Below are positions 45,240 to 54,043 of a stretch of DNA of 64,000 nt, piece after piece. The notes under the pieces were generated by a model, which made no database searches, had not been told where the DNA came from, and worked only from the letters and a program-made list of their open reading frames with translations. This DNA comes from Yoonia sp034652275 (lineage in GTDB: Bacteria > Pseudomonadota > Alphaproteobacteria > Rhodobacterales > Rhodobacteraceae): positions 372,001-436,000 of the forward strand of contig NZ_JAXIWG010000002.1 in NCBI RefSeq assembly GCF_034652275.1. The letters run 5' to 3'. The position numbers and the translations under genes are program-made. Positions within the stretch are counted from its first letter, which is position 1, and every line of letters begins with the position of its first letter.

Positions 45240-46385
45240 TTAACTCTTCATCGAATCCCAGAAGGATTTGACGCTGTCAAAGAAGCTCGACCCTTGCGGG
45301 TTGTTCTCCTCGCTCAGCTTGTCGAATTCCTTGAGGATTTCACGCTGGCGCGCCGTCAGTTTCACGGGCGTTTCCACGGCAAGTTCGATCATCATGTCGC
45401 CGCTGGCACCGCCACGCAGAGCGGGCATCCCCTTGCCGCGCAGACGCATCTGGCGGCCCGATTGCGACCCTTCCGGCACCTTCACGCGGCTGCGGCCACC
45501 GTCGATCGTCGGCACCTCGATCTCGCCGCCAAGGGCTGCGGTCGCGATGGACACGGGCACGCGGCAATAGAGGTTCAACCCCTCGCGTTCGAACAGCGGG
45601 TGACTGTTCACTTCGATGAAGATGTAAAGATCGCCTGCTGGCCCGCCGCGCACGCCGGCCTCGCCTTCGCCGCTCAGGCGGATGCGCGTGCCGGTTTCGA
45701 CGCCTGCGGGGATGTTGACCGACAGCGCCTTTTCCTTTTCAACACGGCCTGCACCGTGGCAGACCTTGCACTTGTCCTTGATGATCTGGCCCATGCCGCT
45801 GCAGGTTGGGCAGGTGCGTTCGACGGTGAAAAAGCCCTGCTGCGCGCGGACCTTGCCCATGCCGTTGCAGGTCGGACAGACCTGCGGTTCTGACCCGCCT
45901 TCGGCACCGGTGCCCGAGCAGGACCCGCAGGACACGGCTGTCGTGACGTTGATGGTCTTTTGCAGACCGGCATAGGCATCCTCAAGGTTGATGCGCAGGT
46001 TATACCGCAGATCGCTGCCGCGCTGCGCGCCGCTGCGCCGCCCGCCACCGCGCCCGCCCATGAAATCACCGAACAGGTCGTCGAACACGTCGGAAAAGGC
46101 GCTGGCAAAGTCGCCCTGCCCGCCGCCGCGCGGCCCACCTGCGCTGGACCCCATGCCATTCTCGAAAGCGGCATGGCCATAGCGGTCATAGGCCGCTTTC
46201 TTGTTGGCGTCCTTCAGGACCTCATAGGCTTCGTTCGCTTCCTTGAACTGCGCCTCGGCCTTGGGATTGTCGGCGTTGCGGTCGGGGTGCAGTTCCTTGG
46301 CCTTCTGGCGATAGGCCTTTTTGATGGCGTCGGCGTCAGCGCCCTTGGCGATACCCAGCACATCGTAATAGTCGCGTTTTGCCAT
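45240..46385 (-). CDS. dnaJ: Co-chaperone DnaJ
   Basis: A 381-residue type I J-protein. It has the J domain with the H-P-D motif (KELHPDRNADN near residue 33), a Gly-rich region (MGSSAGGPRGGGQG), the zinc-binding domain with four C-x-x-C-x-G-x-G repeats (CGSCSGTGAEG, CPTCNGMGKV, CPTCSGMGQI, CKVCHGAGRV) and the C-terminal client-binding domain. It follows dnaK across 72 bp that hold a terminator-like hairpin, so part of its expression comes by read-through. Confidence 0.97.
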   Translation of the reverse strand: MAKRDYYDVLGIAKGADADAIKKAYRQKAKELHPDRNADNPKAEAQFKEANEAYEVLKDANKKAAYDRYGHAAFENGMGSSAGGPRGGGQGDFASAFSDVFDDLFGDFMGGRGGGRRSGAQRGSDLRYNLRINLEDAYAGLQKTINVTTAVSCGSCSGTGAEGGSEPQVCPTCNGMGKVRAQQGFFTVERTCPTCSGMGQIIKDKCKVCHGAGRVEKEKALSVNIPAGVETGTRIRLSGEGEAGVRGGPAGDLYIFIEVNSHPLFEREGLNLYCRVPVSIATAALGGEIEVPTIDGGRSRVKVPEGSQSGRQMRLRGKGMPALRGGASGDMMIELAVETPVKLTARQREILKEFDKLSEENNPQGSSFFDSVKSFWDSMKS

Positions 46386-46409
46386 GATCAGTTTCCCCTT
46401 TGGGAACAG

Positions 46410-46438
46410 AAAAAGACCGGCCCGGTGTGGGGCCGGTC
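46410..46438 (-). terminator. Intercistronic terminator between dnaK and dnaJ
   Basis: On the minus strand, GACCGGCCC, a 6-base loop and GGGCCGGTC are followed by TTTTTCTG. It lies 20 bp after the dnaK stop, before dnaJ, so it probably lowers dnaJ relative to dnaK. Confidence 0.8.
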
Positions 46439-46457
46439 CATTTCCTGCACCGCCGAA

Positions 46458-48362
46458 TTAATTGCGGCGCTTGTCGTCATCCAGGTCTTCGAAATCCGCG
46501 TCCAGGATGTCGTCATCCGCGCCGCGGCGTTCAGGCTCTGCCTCGCCCGATTCTTCCTGGCTGGCCTTGTAGATGGCTTCGCCAAGTTTCATCGCGGCTT
46601 CGGTCACGTTCTGCACGCCAGACTTGATCTTGCCGGCGTTGTCGCCTTCCAGATCGTCCTTGAGTGCGGCAATCGCCAGCTCGATGGCTTCGATCGTGGT
46701 TGGGTCGACTTTGTCGGCATGTTCTTCCATCGATTTCTCGGTCGAGTGGATCAGGCTTTCGGCCTGGTTTTTCGCTTCGACCAGTTCGCGGCGGGCCTTG
46801 TCGGCCTCTGCGTTGGCTTCGGCGTCCTTGACCATGGCTTCGATGTCTTCATCCGACAGACCGCCAGAGGCCTGGATCGTGATCTTCTGTTCCTTGCCGG
46901 TGCCTTTGTCCTTGGCGCCGACTTCCACGATGCCGTTGGCGTCGATGTCGAAGGTCACCTCGATCTGGGGCATGCCGCGCGGGGCTGGCGGGATGTTTTC
47001 AAGGTTGAACTGGCCCAACATCTTGTTGTCGGCGGCCATTTCGCGTTCACCCTGGAACACCCGCAAGGTCACGGCATTCTGGTTGTCTTCGGCGGTCGAG
47101 AAGACCTGCGACTTTTTCGTCGGGATCGTGGTGTTGCGGTCGATCAGACGGGTGAACACGCCACCCAGCGTCTCGATCCCCAGCGACAGCGGCGTCACGT
47201 CGAGCAGGACCACATCCTTGACGTCGCCTTGCAGCACACCGGCCTGAATTGCAGCGCCCATGGCTACGACTTCGTCAGGGTTCACACCCTGATGGGGTTC
47301 CTTGCCAAAGAACTTGGAGACTTCTTCCTTGACCTTGGGCATACGGGTCATCCCGCCGACCAGCACGACCTCGTCGATGTCGGATGTGGACAGGCCCGCA
47401 TCCTTGATCGCGGCCTGACATGGCTTCAGCGACGCCTTGATCAAATCACCAACAAGGCTTTCCAGCTTGGCGCGGGTCAGTTTCATGACCATGTGCAGCG
47501 GCTGGCCGTTCGAGCCCATCGAGATGAAGGGCTGGTTGATTTCGGTGCTGGAGGACGAGGACAGTTCGATCTTGGCCTTCTCAGCGGCTTCCTTCAGGCG
47601 CTGCAGGGCCATCTTGTCCTTGGTCAGATCGACGGCGTTCTCTTTTTTGAACTCGTCGGCAAGGTAGTTGACGATCCGCATGTCGAAATCTTCACCGCCA
47701 AGGAACGTGTCGCCGTTGGTGGATTTCACTTCGAACAGGCCGTCGTCGATTTCCAGAATGGTCACGTCAAAAGTACCGCCGCCAAGGTCATAGACCGCGA
47801 TGGTTTTGCTTTCTTTCTTGTCCAGACCGTAGGCCAGCGCCGCAGCGGTCGGTTCGTTGATGATGCGCAGCACTTCCAGACCGGCGATCTTGCCTGCGTC
47901 CTTGGTGGCCTGACGCTGAGCGTCGTTGAAATAGGCGGGCACGGTGATGACGGCTTGCGTCACTTCTTCGCCAAGATAGCTTTCGGCGGTTTCTTTCATC
48001 TTGCCGAGGATGAACGCGGAAATCTGGCTGGGCGAATATTTCTCGCCACGCGCCTGAACCCAAGCGTCGCCATTGCCACCGTCGACAACGGTGAACGGCA
48101 TGTTCTTTTTGTCCTTCGCAAGATCGGCATCGTCAAAGCGGCGCCCGATCAGGCGCTTGACGGCAAAAATCGTGTTTTCGGGGTTGGTCACTGCCTGACG
48201 CTTGGCGGGCTGACCGACAAGGCGTTCGTCATCAGTGAACGCGACGATCGACGGCGTTGTGCGCGCGCCTTCGGCGTTTTCGATCACACGGGGCTTTGAC
48301 CCGTCCATGATCGCGATACAGGAGTTGGTCGTCCCAAGGTCGATACCAATCACTTTAGCCAT
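46458..48362 (-). CDS. dnaK: Molecular chaperone DnaK (Hsp70)
   Basis: A 634-residue Hsp70. The ATPase domain starts MAKVIGIDLGTTNSCIA and has the family signatures IDLGTTNS, VYDLGGGTFDVTIL and VLVGGMTRMPKV; the substrate-binding domain follows from about residue 390 (DVTPLSLGIETLGGVFT). The tail is acidic (ADDDILDADFEDLDDDKRRN) as is usual. It works with DnaJ just downstream and GrpE at the window's left end. Expression is probably heat-inducible (see the upstream promoter). Confidence 0.98.
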   Translation of the reverse strand: MAKVIGIDLGTTNSCIAIMDGSKPRVIENAEGARTTPSIVAFTDDERLVGQPAKRQAVTNPENTIFAVKRLIGRRFDDADLAKDKKNMPFTVVDGGNGDAWVQARGEKYSPSQISAFILGKMKETAESYLGEEVTQAVITVPAYFNDAQRQATKDAGKIAGLEVLRIINEPTAAALAYGLDKKESKTIAVYDLGGGTFDVTILEIDDGLFEVKSTNGDTFLGGEDFDMRIVNYLADEFKKENAVDLTKDKMALQRLKEAAEKAKIELSSSSSTEINQPFISMGSNGQPLHMVMKLTRAKLESLVGDLIKASLKPCQAAIKDAGLSTSDIDEVVLVGGMTRMPKVKEEVSKFFGKEPHQGVNPDEVVAMGAAIQAGVLQGDVKDVVLLDVTPLSLGIETLGGVFTRLIDRNTTIPTKKSQVFSTAEDNQNAVTLRVFQGEREMAADNKMLGQFNLENIPPAPRGMPQIEVTFDIDANGIVEVGAKDKGTGKEQKITIQASGGLSDEDIEAMVKDAEANAEADKARRELVEAKNQAESLIHSTEKSMEEHADKVDPTTIEAIELAIAALKDDLEGDNAGKIKSGVQNVTEAAMKLGEAIYKASQEESGEAEPERRGADDDILDADFEDLDDDKRRN

Positions 48363-48709
48363 TTTTTCAAATCCCTCTACTTTAGGCGGTTTGAGCAGCG
48401 CGAACCCGTTTCGGCACCCGCGCCAGTTTCATGCGTCTCACAGCGTCGCACGCTGACCCGACGTTGGCGTGTATATAGGTGTGCCATATGGGGGCTGCAA
48501 CAGCCACAGACGGGGCAAAAGCGTAAAAACCGCACTTTGCACGGCTGTATCCGCAGATCAGGCAGCGCTGATACGACGTCAGAAAGGTGGCTGTCGTGCA
48601 TCATCTGGAAACAAACGGGCCGATGCCGCAGAATCGACCGAATTCTGGCTCATTTGGGGCGTTTTTCAGGTCCCAATCGGGGACAATGTCTGAACAGGAG
48701 TACCATAAT
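48363..48709. other. Intergenic region between dnaK and PstS-like/OmpA gene
   Basis: A 347-bp divergent spacer. Apart from the candidate dnaK promoter and an AGGAG ribosome site at 48696-48700, I see no gene, RNA or repeat. Small open frames here lack ribosome sites and family features. Confidence 0.6.
48470..48502 (-). promoter_or_regulatory. Candidate heat-shock (RpoH) promoter of dnaK
   Basis: On the minus strand, GTTGCA (48496-48501) and CCTATATA (48472-48479), 16 bases apart, resemble the alphaproteobacterial RpoH consensus (CTTGA-like -35 and CYTATNT -10). It lies about 110 bp upstream of dnaK. This match is by eye and not complete. Confidence 0.4.
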
Positions 48710-50305
48710 ATGACAAAGCAATCTCCATTCCGCTGGCCGGCGACGCTTGCGCTTGGCACGGGGGTTTGCCTTTCGCTTGCGACAGCGCTTGCTGCGCAGG
48801 ACGTGACGCTTAACAGCCTTGATGGCGAACTGACGCTGCGAGGAGAGCTTTTGTCCTATGACGGCTCGGTCTATGTGCTGGGTACCGTTTTTGGATCGCT
48901 TGAGGTGAACGCCTTTCTTGTGACCTGCGAAGGCGAGGCCTGCCCCGAAATCGATACGACCGCCGAAGCCTTTGCCATTGCCGGGTCGTCCGGTCTGGTC
49001 AACGGCGTGTTCAGCGATCTGATCACGGCGTTCAGCGCCGAAGTGGGTGGCGCGGCGAATGTGACCGAACAATCCGGTGACACGACTGTCATTAGCCTGC
49101 TGGACGAAGCCCAAAGAGAGGCCGCAACTATCACGCTGGCCGCTGTCGGATCGACGCAAGGCATCGCGGACGTGATCGCCGACAACGCGGCGCTGGCCAT
49201 ATCGACGCGTGCGGTATCCCAAGCAGAGGCGCAGGCTTTTGCGAATGCTGGTAAGGGTGATCCGACATCCGAAGGACAGCAGACCATTTTCGCGTTGGAC
49301 GCTCTTGTGGCGATCACCTCGCTGTCCAACCCCGTCCGCGCCATTTCCGAGGCTGACCTTGCCCGCATCTTTGCCGGCGAAGTCACGAACTGGGCCGATG
49401 TGGGTGGCCCATCCGCCCAGATCAACGTCTATGGGCGCGCTGCCGACAGCGGCACCTCTGTTGTGTTCAACGAACTGGTGATGGAACCTGCAGGTCTGCG
49501 TGTCTCAGACACGATCCTGCGGACAGAAACCGATGCGGCGCTGGCCCAGGCGGTTGCATCCGACCCGCTCGGGATCGGCGTGACCAGCCTTGCCGATGCC
49601 GGTGATGCCAAGATCCTTGCGGTGCGCGGTGTCTGCGGCATTCAGGTGCAGGCGACCCCGTTTACGATCAAGACCGAAGAATATCCGCTGAGCCGCCGCC
49701 TTTATGCCTATACCGACAATGAAACGGCGCCTGCGCAATTGACCCGTCTGATGCAATTCCTCGAAACACCGGCGGCACAGGCCGTGGTCAGCGATGCAGG
49801 CTATGTCGATCTGGGCATCTCCTTCCAGTCCAACAACGAACAGGGCCTGCGGTATCTTGCGTCGATCCTGACCGATGATGTCGAAGTCACCTTGCCACAG
49901 CTGCGCGAAATGACCCAGTCGCTGACCGCCGCTGACCGGTCGTCGATCACCTTCCGCTTTGCGCTGGGGTCGTCACGGCTTGATGCCCGCGCGCAGGACG
50001 ATATCGTGCGCCTTGCAAACCTGATTGCCACCAGCGACATCAGCAACAAAGAGCTTTTGCTGATCGGCTATACCGATTCCATCGGCGATGGCGCGGCCAA
50101 CCTGGCGCTGAGCCAGCAGCGTGCCGAGGAAGTGCGTCAGGCGCTGCTTGCTGTTGCACCTTCGCTTGGGTCGGATGATCTGCCGGTGCGCGCGCTTGGT
50201 TTCGGGGAAATCTCTCCGCTCAGCTGCAATGAAACCGACAATGGCCGCCGCATCAACCGCCGTGTCGAAGTCTGGTTGCGTGATGTCGTCACTGAATCCC
50301 GCTGA
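48710..50305 (+). CDS. Periplasmic PstS-like domain fused to OmpA-type peptidoglycan-binding domain
   Basis: A 531-residue exported protein. A signal peptide (RWPATLALGTGVCLSLATALAAQ) ends near residue 30. Residues about 100-370 resemble a phosphate-type substrate-binding domain (FALDALVAITSLSNPVRAIS, then ARIFAGEVTNWADVGGP and VYGRAADSGTSVVFNEL). Residues about 410-531 form an OmpA C-terminal domain (ITFRFALGSSRLD, LLLIGYTDSIGDGAANLALSQQRAEEV, GRRINRRVEVWL). AGGAG nine bases before the ATG at 48710 supports the start; ATG 48686 is an alternative. It should bind a small ligand in the periplasm while attached to peptidoglycan. Confidence 0.85.
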   Translation: MTKQSPFRWPATLALGTGVCLSLATALAAQDVTLNSLDGELTLRGELLSYDGSVYVLGTVFGSLEVNAFLVTCEGEACPEIDTTAEAFAIAGSSGLVNGVFSDLITAFSAEVGGAANVTEQSGDTTVISLLDEAQREAATITLAAVGSTQGIADVIADNAALAISTRAVSQAEAQAFANAGKGDPTSEGQQTIFALDALVAITSLSNPVRAISEADLARIFAGEVTNWADVGGPSAQINVYGRAADSGTSVVFNELVMEPAGLRVSDTILRTETDAALAQAVASDPLGIGVTSLADAGDAKILAVRGVCGIQVQATPFTIKTEEYPLSRRLYAYTDNETAPAQLTRLMQFLETPAAQAVVSDAGYVDLGISFQSNNEQGLRYLASILTDDVEVTLPQLREMTQSLTAADRSSITFRFALGSSRLDARAQDDIVRLANLIATSDISNKELLLIGYTDSIGDGAANLALSQQRAEEVRQALLAVAPSLGSDDLPVRALGFGEISPLSCNETDNGRRINRRVEVWLRDVVTESR

Positions 50306-50333
50306 ACCCGGCCAGACAACGTACAGGAGCTTG

Positions 50334-51383
50334 ATGATGAATAAGAACTTGATCGCGGCCGGGGCTATCTGGGTTGCAATAATGAATCCCGCAGCCGCAC
50401 AGCAGGGCGAATTCTCGGATGCCGTGAATTTGTGGCTGTCCGGCGATGATGCCAACGGCCTGCCTGCGCTGGCCACCGATGCCCGCAACGGCGACACCGC
50501 CGCACAGCTGATCCTAGGACAGGTTGACCGGGATACGATCCCCGGTGGCTATTCCGACTTTCTGCTGGGCCTGACCCGCGAAGAGCGCGCGCAACTGCTG
50601 CGCTTCGTCAACAGCGACGGATCGACCGTCAACTGGCTGCTGACGCTGCAAGGCACCGAGAATGCGGCGCTGGGCGACGCGTTGTTCTGGTACGAGGCGA
50701 ACCTCGACCCGATCGATTCGGCGTCCGACCTGCAAGCGGTGGATGAAATATCCAAGGCTGAATGGATCCTGTGGCGCACGCTGAACAACGGTTTCTTCAA
50801 CCTGATTCAGGCGCTGCCCACGGACAACCCCGAACTGGCGCAAGTCGGGTTCATGACGTGGATCACCGGCTACTTTGCCAGCGAAAACCGCACCGTCAGC
50901 CTCAGCAGCTTTCTGGCTGATGAAAGCCCCGAAAAGGTGCCCGGCCTTCTTGCGCTGAAACGGCTGGAACGGGTGTTGGGGCTTCAAGGCAACTTTTCCG
51001 TTGGTCTGAACGAATTGATCGAGGTCATTCGCGGCCGCGGCAACAGGCTGCCGGTGACGGCCGATCTTGTGACGTTGGATGCCAGCCTGACCCGGTTGGG
51101 CGAGGTCGATCCGCGGGTCGGCGTTGTCAATCGCATGTGTGATATCTGTCCCGATTCAGCCGCAGATTATCAGTGCAAGATCCAGACCTTCGAGATCATC
51201 GGCGGGTATGAAACCTTGCTGGCCGTGCGATCCCCTGCCGAAGCCGCCGTGTCGTCCGATGCCTATCTTGCATCCGATCGCGCCGTGACCTCGCTGGTCA
51301 ATCTGGTCCGTGGGCGTGCTCCGTCCGACCTGACACGGGTGCGGTCGACCTGCCTGCAATCGTTGATCACCGACGGGCAATGA
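50334..51383 (+). CDS. Exported protein of unknown function, partner of the PstS-like/OmpA gene
   Basis: A 349-residue protein I do not recognise. It starts MMNKNLIAAGAIWVAIMNPAAAQQGEF, a short signal peptide cut near AAAQ. The mature part is helical and rich in repeats of Leu and Ala, somewhat like a tetratricopeptide- or Sel1-type region (SGDDANGLPALATDARNGDTAAQLILGQ), with a Cys-rich spot C-D-I-C-P-D-S-A-A-D-Y-Q-C near residues 270-282. AGGAG lies five bases before the ATG. It begins 28 bp after the PstS-like/OmpA gene on the same strand, and the pair is probably one periplasmic unit. Confidence 0.6.
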   Translation: MMNKNLIAAGAIWVAIMNPAAAQQGEFSDAVNLWLSGDDANGLPALATDARNGDTAAQLILGQVDRDTIPGGYSDFLLGLTREERAQLLRFVNSDGSTVNWLLTLQGTENAALGDALFWYEANLDPIDSASDLQAVDEISKAEWILWRTLNNGFFNLIQALPTDNPELAQVGFMTWITGYFASENRTVSLSSFLADESPEKVPGLLALKRLERVLGLQGNFSVGLNELIEVIRGRGNRLPVTADLVTLDASLTRLGEVDPRVGVVNRMCDICPDSAADYQCKIQTFEIIGGYETLLAVRSPAEAAVSSDAYLASDRAVTSLVNLVRGRAPSDLTRVRSTCLQSLITDGQ

Positions 51384-51392
51384 TCCTACTTA

Positions 51393-51420
51393 CGACATGC
51401 CCCGCCTCAGGGGCATGTCG
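51393..51420. terminator. Perfect hairpin between convergent genes
   Basis: An 11-bp perfect stem CGACATGCCCC / GGGGCATGTCG with a 6-base loop, in the 45-bp gap between two convergent genes. There is no T tract on either side, so it may stop read-through only partly or protect 3' ends. Confidence 0.6.
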
Positions 51421-51428
51421 ACCACCCG

Positions 51429-52250
51429 CTAGCGCGCGGCATACCAGCTGATCGAGACTTTCTTGCGGGTATAGAATTCGCCCATCAGTCCGATCATGAT
51501 CAGCGCCAGCGATACATAAATCGGATAGCTGACCGAGGTGACATGCGGGTTGTAGTGCAGGAACACATGACCCCGCGACTGGTCGATGATGTGGAACAAC
51601 GGATTCCAGTCGAACAAGGCGACCGTGACCGCAGGCAGGGTATTCACGACGAACATCTTGCCTGACGCGATCATGTTCATGCGGATATAAAGCGTCCGCA
51701 AGAGACCCGCAAAATCGGGAATCCACGGGTTTAGCGCCAGAAACACCATGCCCACCGCGATCCCGAAGAACCACGCCAGCAGCACCATGCCCAGCGCGCC
51801 GATCGGATCATGGATCGTGATGGGTGTAATGACGATATGATAGAACGAGAGGATCACTGTCATCGCGAAAATCTGCTGGTATAGCGTCGATACCGCCGCC
51901 GACGCGATCGAGATTAGCGTGTTCATCGGCGCATGCAGCATCATCGGACCCAGCGGATTACCGCCGCCTGCGACGGCGGCGACGGTCTTGATATGGGTCA
52001 TGTAAAGAAAGATGCCTGACATGATGAATAGCAGAAAATCGCCACGGATCGGTGCCGTGCGCACCCCCAGCAGTGTGAACATCAAAAGGAAAACGCCAAC
52101 CATTACAAGGCTTTGCAAGGTCGTCAGTACAAGACCGACAACTGCATTGCGGTGTCCTGACCGCAGGTTGCGCACGATAGAATGATACGTCACCTCTGCC
52201 ATGGCAAAGATGGTGCGGGTGTTCGATCTTGTATCGGGGGCGCGAAACAT
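51429..52250 (-). CDS. ABC-2 type polysaccharide transporter permease (KpsM-like)
   Basis: A 273-residue integral membrane protein with about six helices, of the ABC-2 permease group that includes KpsM and Wzm (LVMVGVFLLMFTLLGVRTAPIRGDFLLFIMSG, and near the end FHIIDQSRGHVFLHYNP). Such proteins form the channel for capsular or O-antigen polysaccharides. No ATPase partner (KpsT-like) is adjacent; it must be elsewhere. It is divergent from cysQ, with 102 bp between starts, at the left edge of the surface-polysaccharide region. Confidence 0.8.
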   Translation of the reverse strand: MFRAPDTRSNTRTIFAMAEVTYHSIVRNLRSGHRNAVVGLVLTTLQSLVMVGVFLLMFTLLGVRTAPIRGDFLLFIMSGIFLYMTHIKTVAAVAGGGNPLGPMMLHAPMNTLISIASAAVSTLYQQIFAMTVILSFYHIVITPITIHDPIGALGMVLLAWFFGIAVGMVFLALNPWIPDFAGLLRTLYIRMNMIASGKMFVVNTLPAVTVALFDWNPLFHIIDQSRGHVFLHYNPHVTSVSYPIYVSLALIMIGLMGEFYTRKKVSISWYAAR

Positions 52251-52352
52251 GCGGGACTTTCACAAAGGATCATAGAACTGTCGCACGACAGCCCATTGCC
52301 TAACCCCGAACCATAAGGCAGTGATATTGCCAATTCAACAAGAGGCCAGACC

Positions 52353-53150
52353 ATGGACTATGAACTGCTGACCACCGTGATGCGCCGAGCCGCGCTGGAG
52401 GCGGGCGATGCGATCATGCAGGTCTATGCCGCCGAAGATTTCGACGTGCGCGCCAAAAGCGATGACAGCCCTGTCACCGCCGCTGACGAGGCCGCCGATG
52501 CGATCATCAGCGCCGCCTTGCGCGCGGCCTTTCCGGGTGTCGCACTGGTCACCGAGGAACAGGCCACGACCCACGCCGAGCAGGCGAGCACGTTCTTCAT
52601 TGTCGATCCGTTGGATGGCACCAAGGAATTCGTCCAGCGCCGCGGCGATTTCACGGTCAATATCGCCTATGTCGTGGATGGCGTGCCTTTGCATGGCATC
52701 GTCTATGCCCCCGCGCGTGACCGGCTGTTCTATACCGACGCCTCTGGCCGGTCGGTCGAGGAGACGGGACCCTTTGCCAAGGATACCGTGGGTGCTTTGC
52801 GCCCAATATCAGTGTCTAAACCGGACAATTCGGCCCTGATGGTGGTCGCGTCGAAATCGCACCGCGATCAGGCGACGGATGATTACATCGCCAAATATCA
52901 GGTCCGCGACATGACCAGCGCGGGATCGTCGCTGAAATTCTGCCTTGTCGCCACGGGCGAGGCCGATCTTTACCCCCGCCTTGGCCGCACGATGGAATGG
53001 GACACGGCGGCGGGTCATGCCGTGCTGTCGGGTGCCGGCGGATTTGTCGTGCGTTTTGACGACCATCAGCCGTTAACCTACGGGAAACCGGGTTTTGATA
53101 ACCCGTTCTTCATCGCCGCAGCCCCCGGCGTGAAACTGGAAACTGCCTGA
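52353..53150 (+). CDS. cysQ: 3'(2'),5'-bisphosphate nucleotidase CysQ
   Basis: CysQ removes 3'-phosphate from PAP, the by-product of sulfotransferases and sulfate reduction. The 265-residue inositol monophosphatase-fold product has the metal sites VTEEQ (Glu) and DPLDGTKEFV, and the C-terminal EWDTAAGHAVLSGAGG. It overlaps kdsB by one base (TGATG). Its place next to a polysaccharide locus with a sulfotransferase fits PAP recycling during glycan sulfation, although CysQ is also used in cysteine synthesis. Catalytic residues are intact. Confidence 0.93.
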   Translation: MDYELLTTVMRRAALEAGDAIMQVYAAEDFDVRAKSDDSPVTAADEAADAIISAALRAAFPGVALVTEEQATTHAEQASTFFIVDPLDGTKEFVQRRGDFTVNIAYVVDGVPLHGIVYAPARDRLFYTDASGRSVEETGPFAKDTVGALRPISVSKPDNSALMVVASKSHRDQATDDYIAKYQVRDMTSAGSSLKFCLVATGEADLYPRLGRTMEWDTAAGHAVLSGAGGFVVRFDDHQPLTYGKPGFDNPFFIAAAPGVKLETA

Positions 53151-53950
53151 TGCCCGTCCTGATCGTCATTCCTGCGCGCTATGCCTCGACCCGTTACCCC
53201 GGCAAACCGCTGGTCGCGCTGACTGGTGCGACCGGTGTCGCCAAGACGCTGATCCGCCGGTCATGGGATGCGGCGATGGCGGTGGATGGTATCGACCGCG
53301 TGGTCGTTGCCACCGACGATGACCGGATCGCCGACGCCGCCCGCGATTTCGGGGCCGAAGTGGTGATGACCGCTGCAACCTGCGCAAATGGCACCGAACG
53401 CTGCGCCGAAGCGGTGGAAACCTTGGGCGGCGGCTATGACATCATCGTCAACCTGCAAGGCGACGCGCCGCTGACGCCTGCTTGGTTCATCAGCGATCTG
53501 GTCGCAGGCCTGCGCGCGAACCCGCAGGCCGATGTGGCAACACCCGTCCTGCGCACCGAAGGGCAGATGCTGACCGCCCTGCTGCAGGACCGCCGCGAAG
53601 GGCGGGTCGGCGGCACCACCGCCGTGTTCGGGGCGGATCACAACGCGCTCTATTTCTCGAAAGAGGTGATCCCCTACACCGGTCGCAGCTATGCGCCTGC
53701 CGATCCGACGCCGGTATTTCACCATGTGGGCGTTTACGCCTATCGGCCGGATGCGTTGCGCGCCTATGCCCGCTGGCCGCAAGGGCCGCTGGAACAGCTG
53801 GAAGGGTTGGAACAGTTGCGTTTTCTGGAACGCGGCGTGCCGATGCTTTGCGTCGAGGTGGCGGCGCAAGGGCGCGAATTCTGGGAACTCAACAACCCTG
53901 AAGATGTTGTGCGTATAGAAACAATGCTGCGCAATATGGGCCAACCCTAA
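53150..53950 (+). CDS. kdsB: 3-deoxy-manno-octulosonate cytidylyltransferase
   Basis: KdsB makes CMP-Kdo from Kdo and CTP for lipopolysaccharide core or Kdo-containing capsules. The 266-residue product has the family start VIPARYASTRYPGKPL, the nucleotide site NLQGDAPL and the C-terminal PEDVVRIETML. kdsD, for Kdo synthesis, is partly present at the window's right end. The gene is the second of a pair with cysQ; galU follows after 93 bp. Confidence 0.93.
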   Translation: MPVLIVIPARYASTRYPGKPLVALTGATGVAKTLIRRSWDAAMAVDGIDRVVVATDDDRIADAARDFGAEVVMTAATCANGTERCAEAVETLGGGYDIIVNLQGDAPLTPAWFISDLVAGLRANPQADVATPVLRTEGQMLTALLQDRREGRVGGTTAVFGADHNALYFSKEVIPYTGRSYAPADPTPVFHHVGVYAYRPDALRAYARWPQGPLEQLEGLEQLRFLERGVPMLCVEVAAQGREFWELNNPEDVVRIETMLRNMGQP

Positions 53951-54043
53951 CGGGTCTGGCACCCCATTGTTGCAATTTCGACTTATTATAGCCCTGAAAA
54001 TAGGGTACCGCCGCCATGTTGGCGGATCAACAAAGGCATCAAG

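Noticed and set aside
45960..48299. Long plus-strand open frame opposite dnaK (779 codons)
   Set aside because: Antisense to dnaK, a highly conserved gene; no domain or ribosome site. It reflects codon bias.
48469..48693. Small open frame (74 codons) upstream of the PstS-like/OmpA gene
   Set aside because: No ribosome site, no family features, overlaps the probable dnaK promoter and the ribosome site of the next gene.
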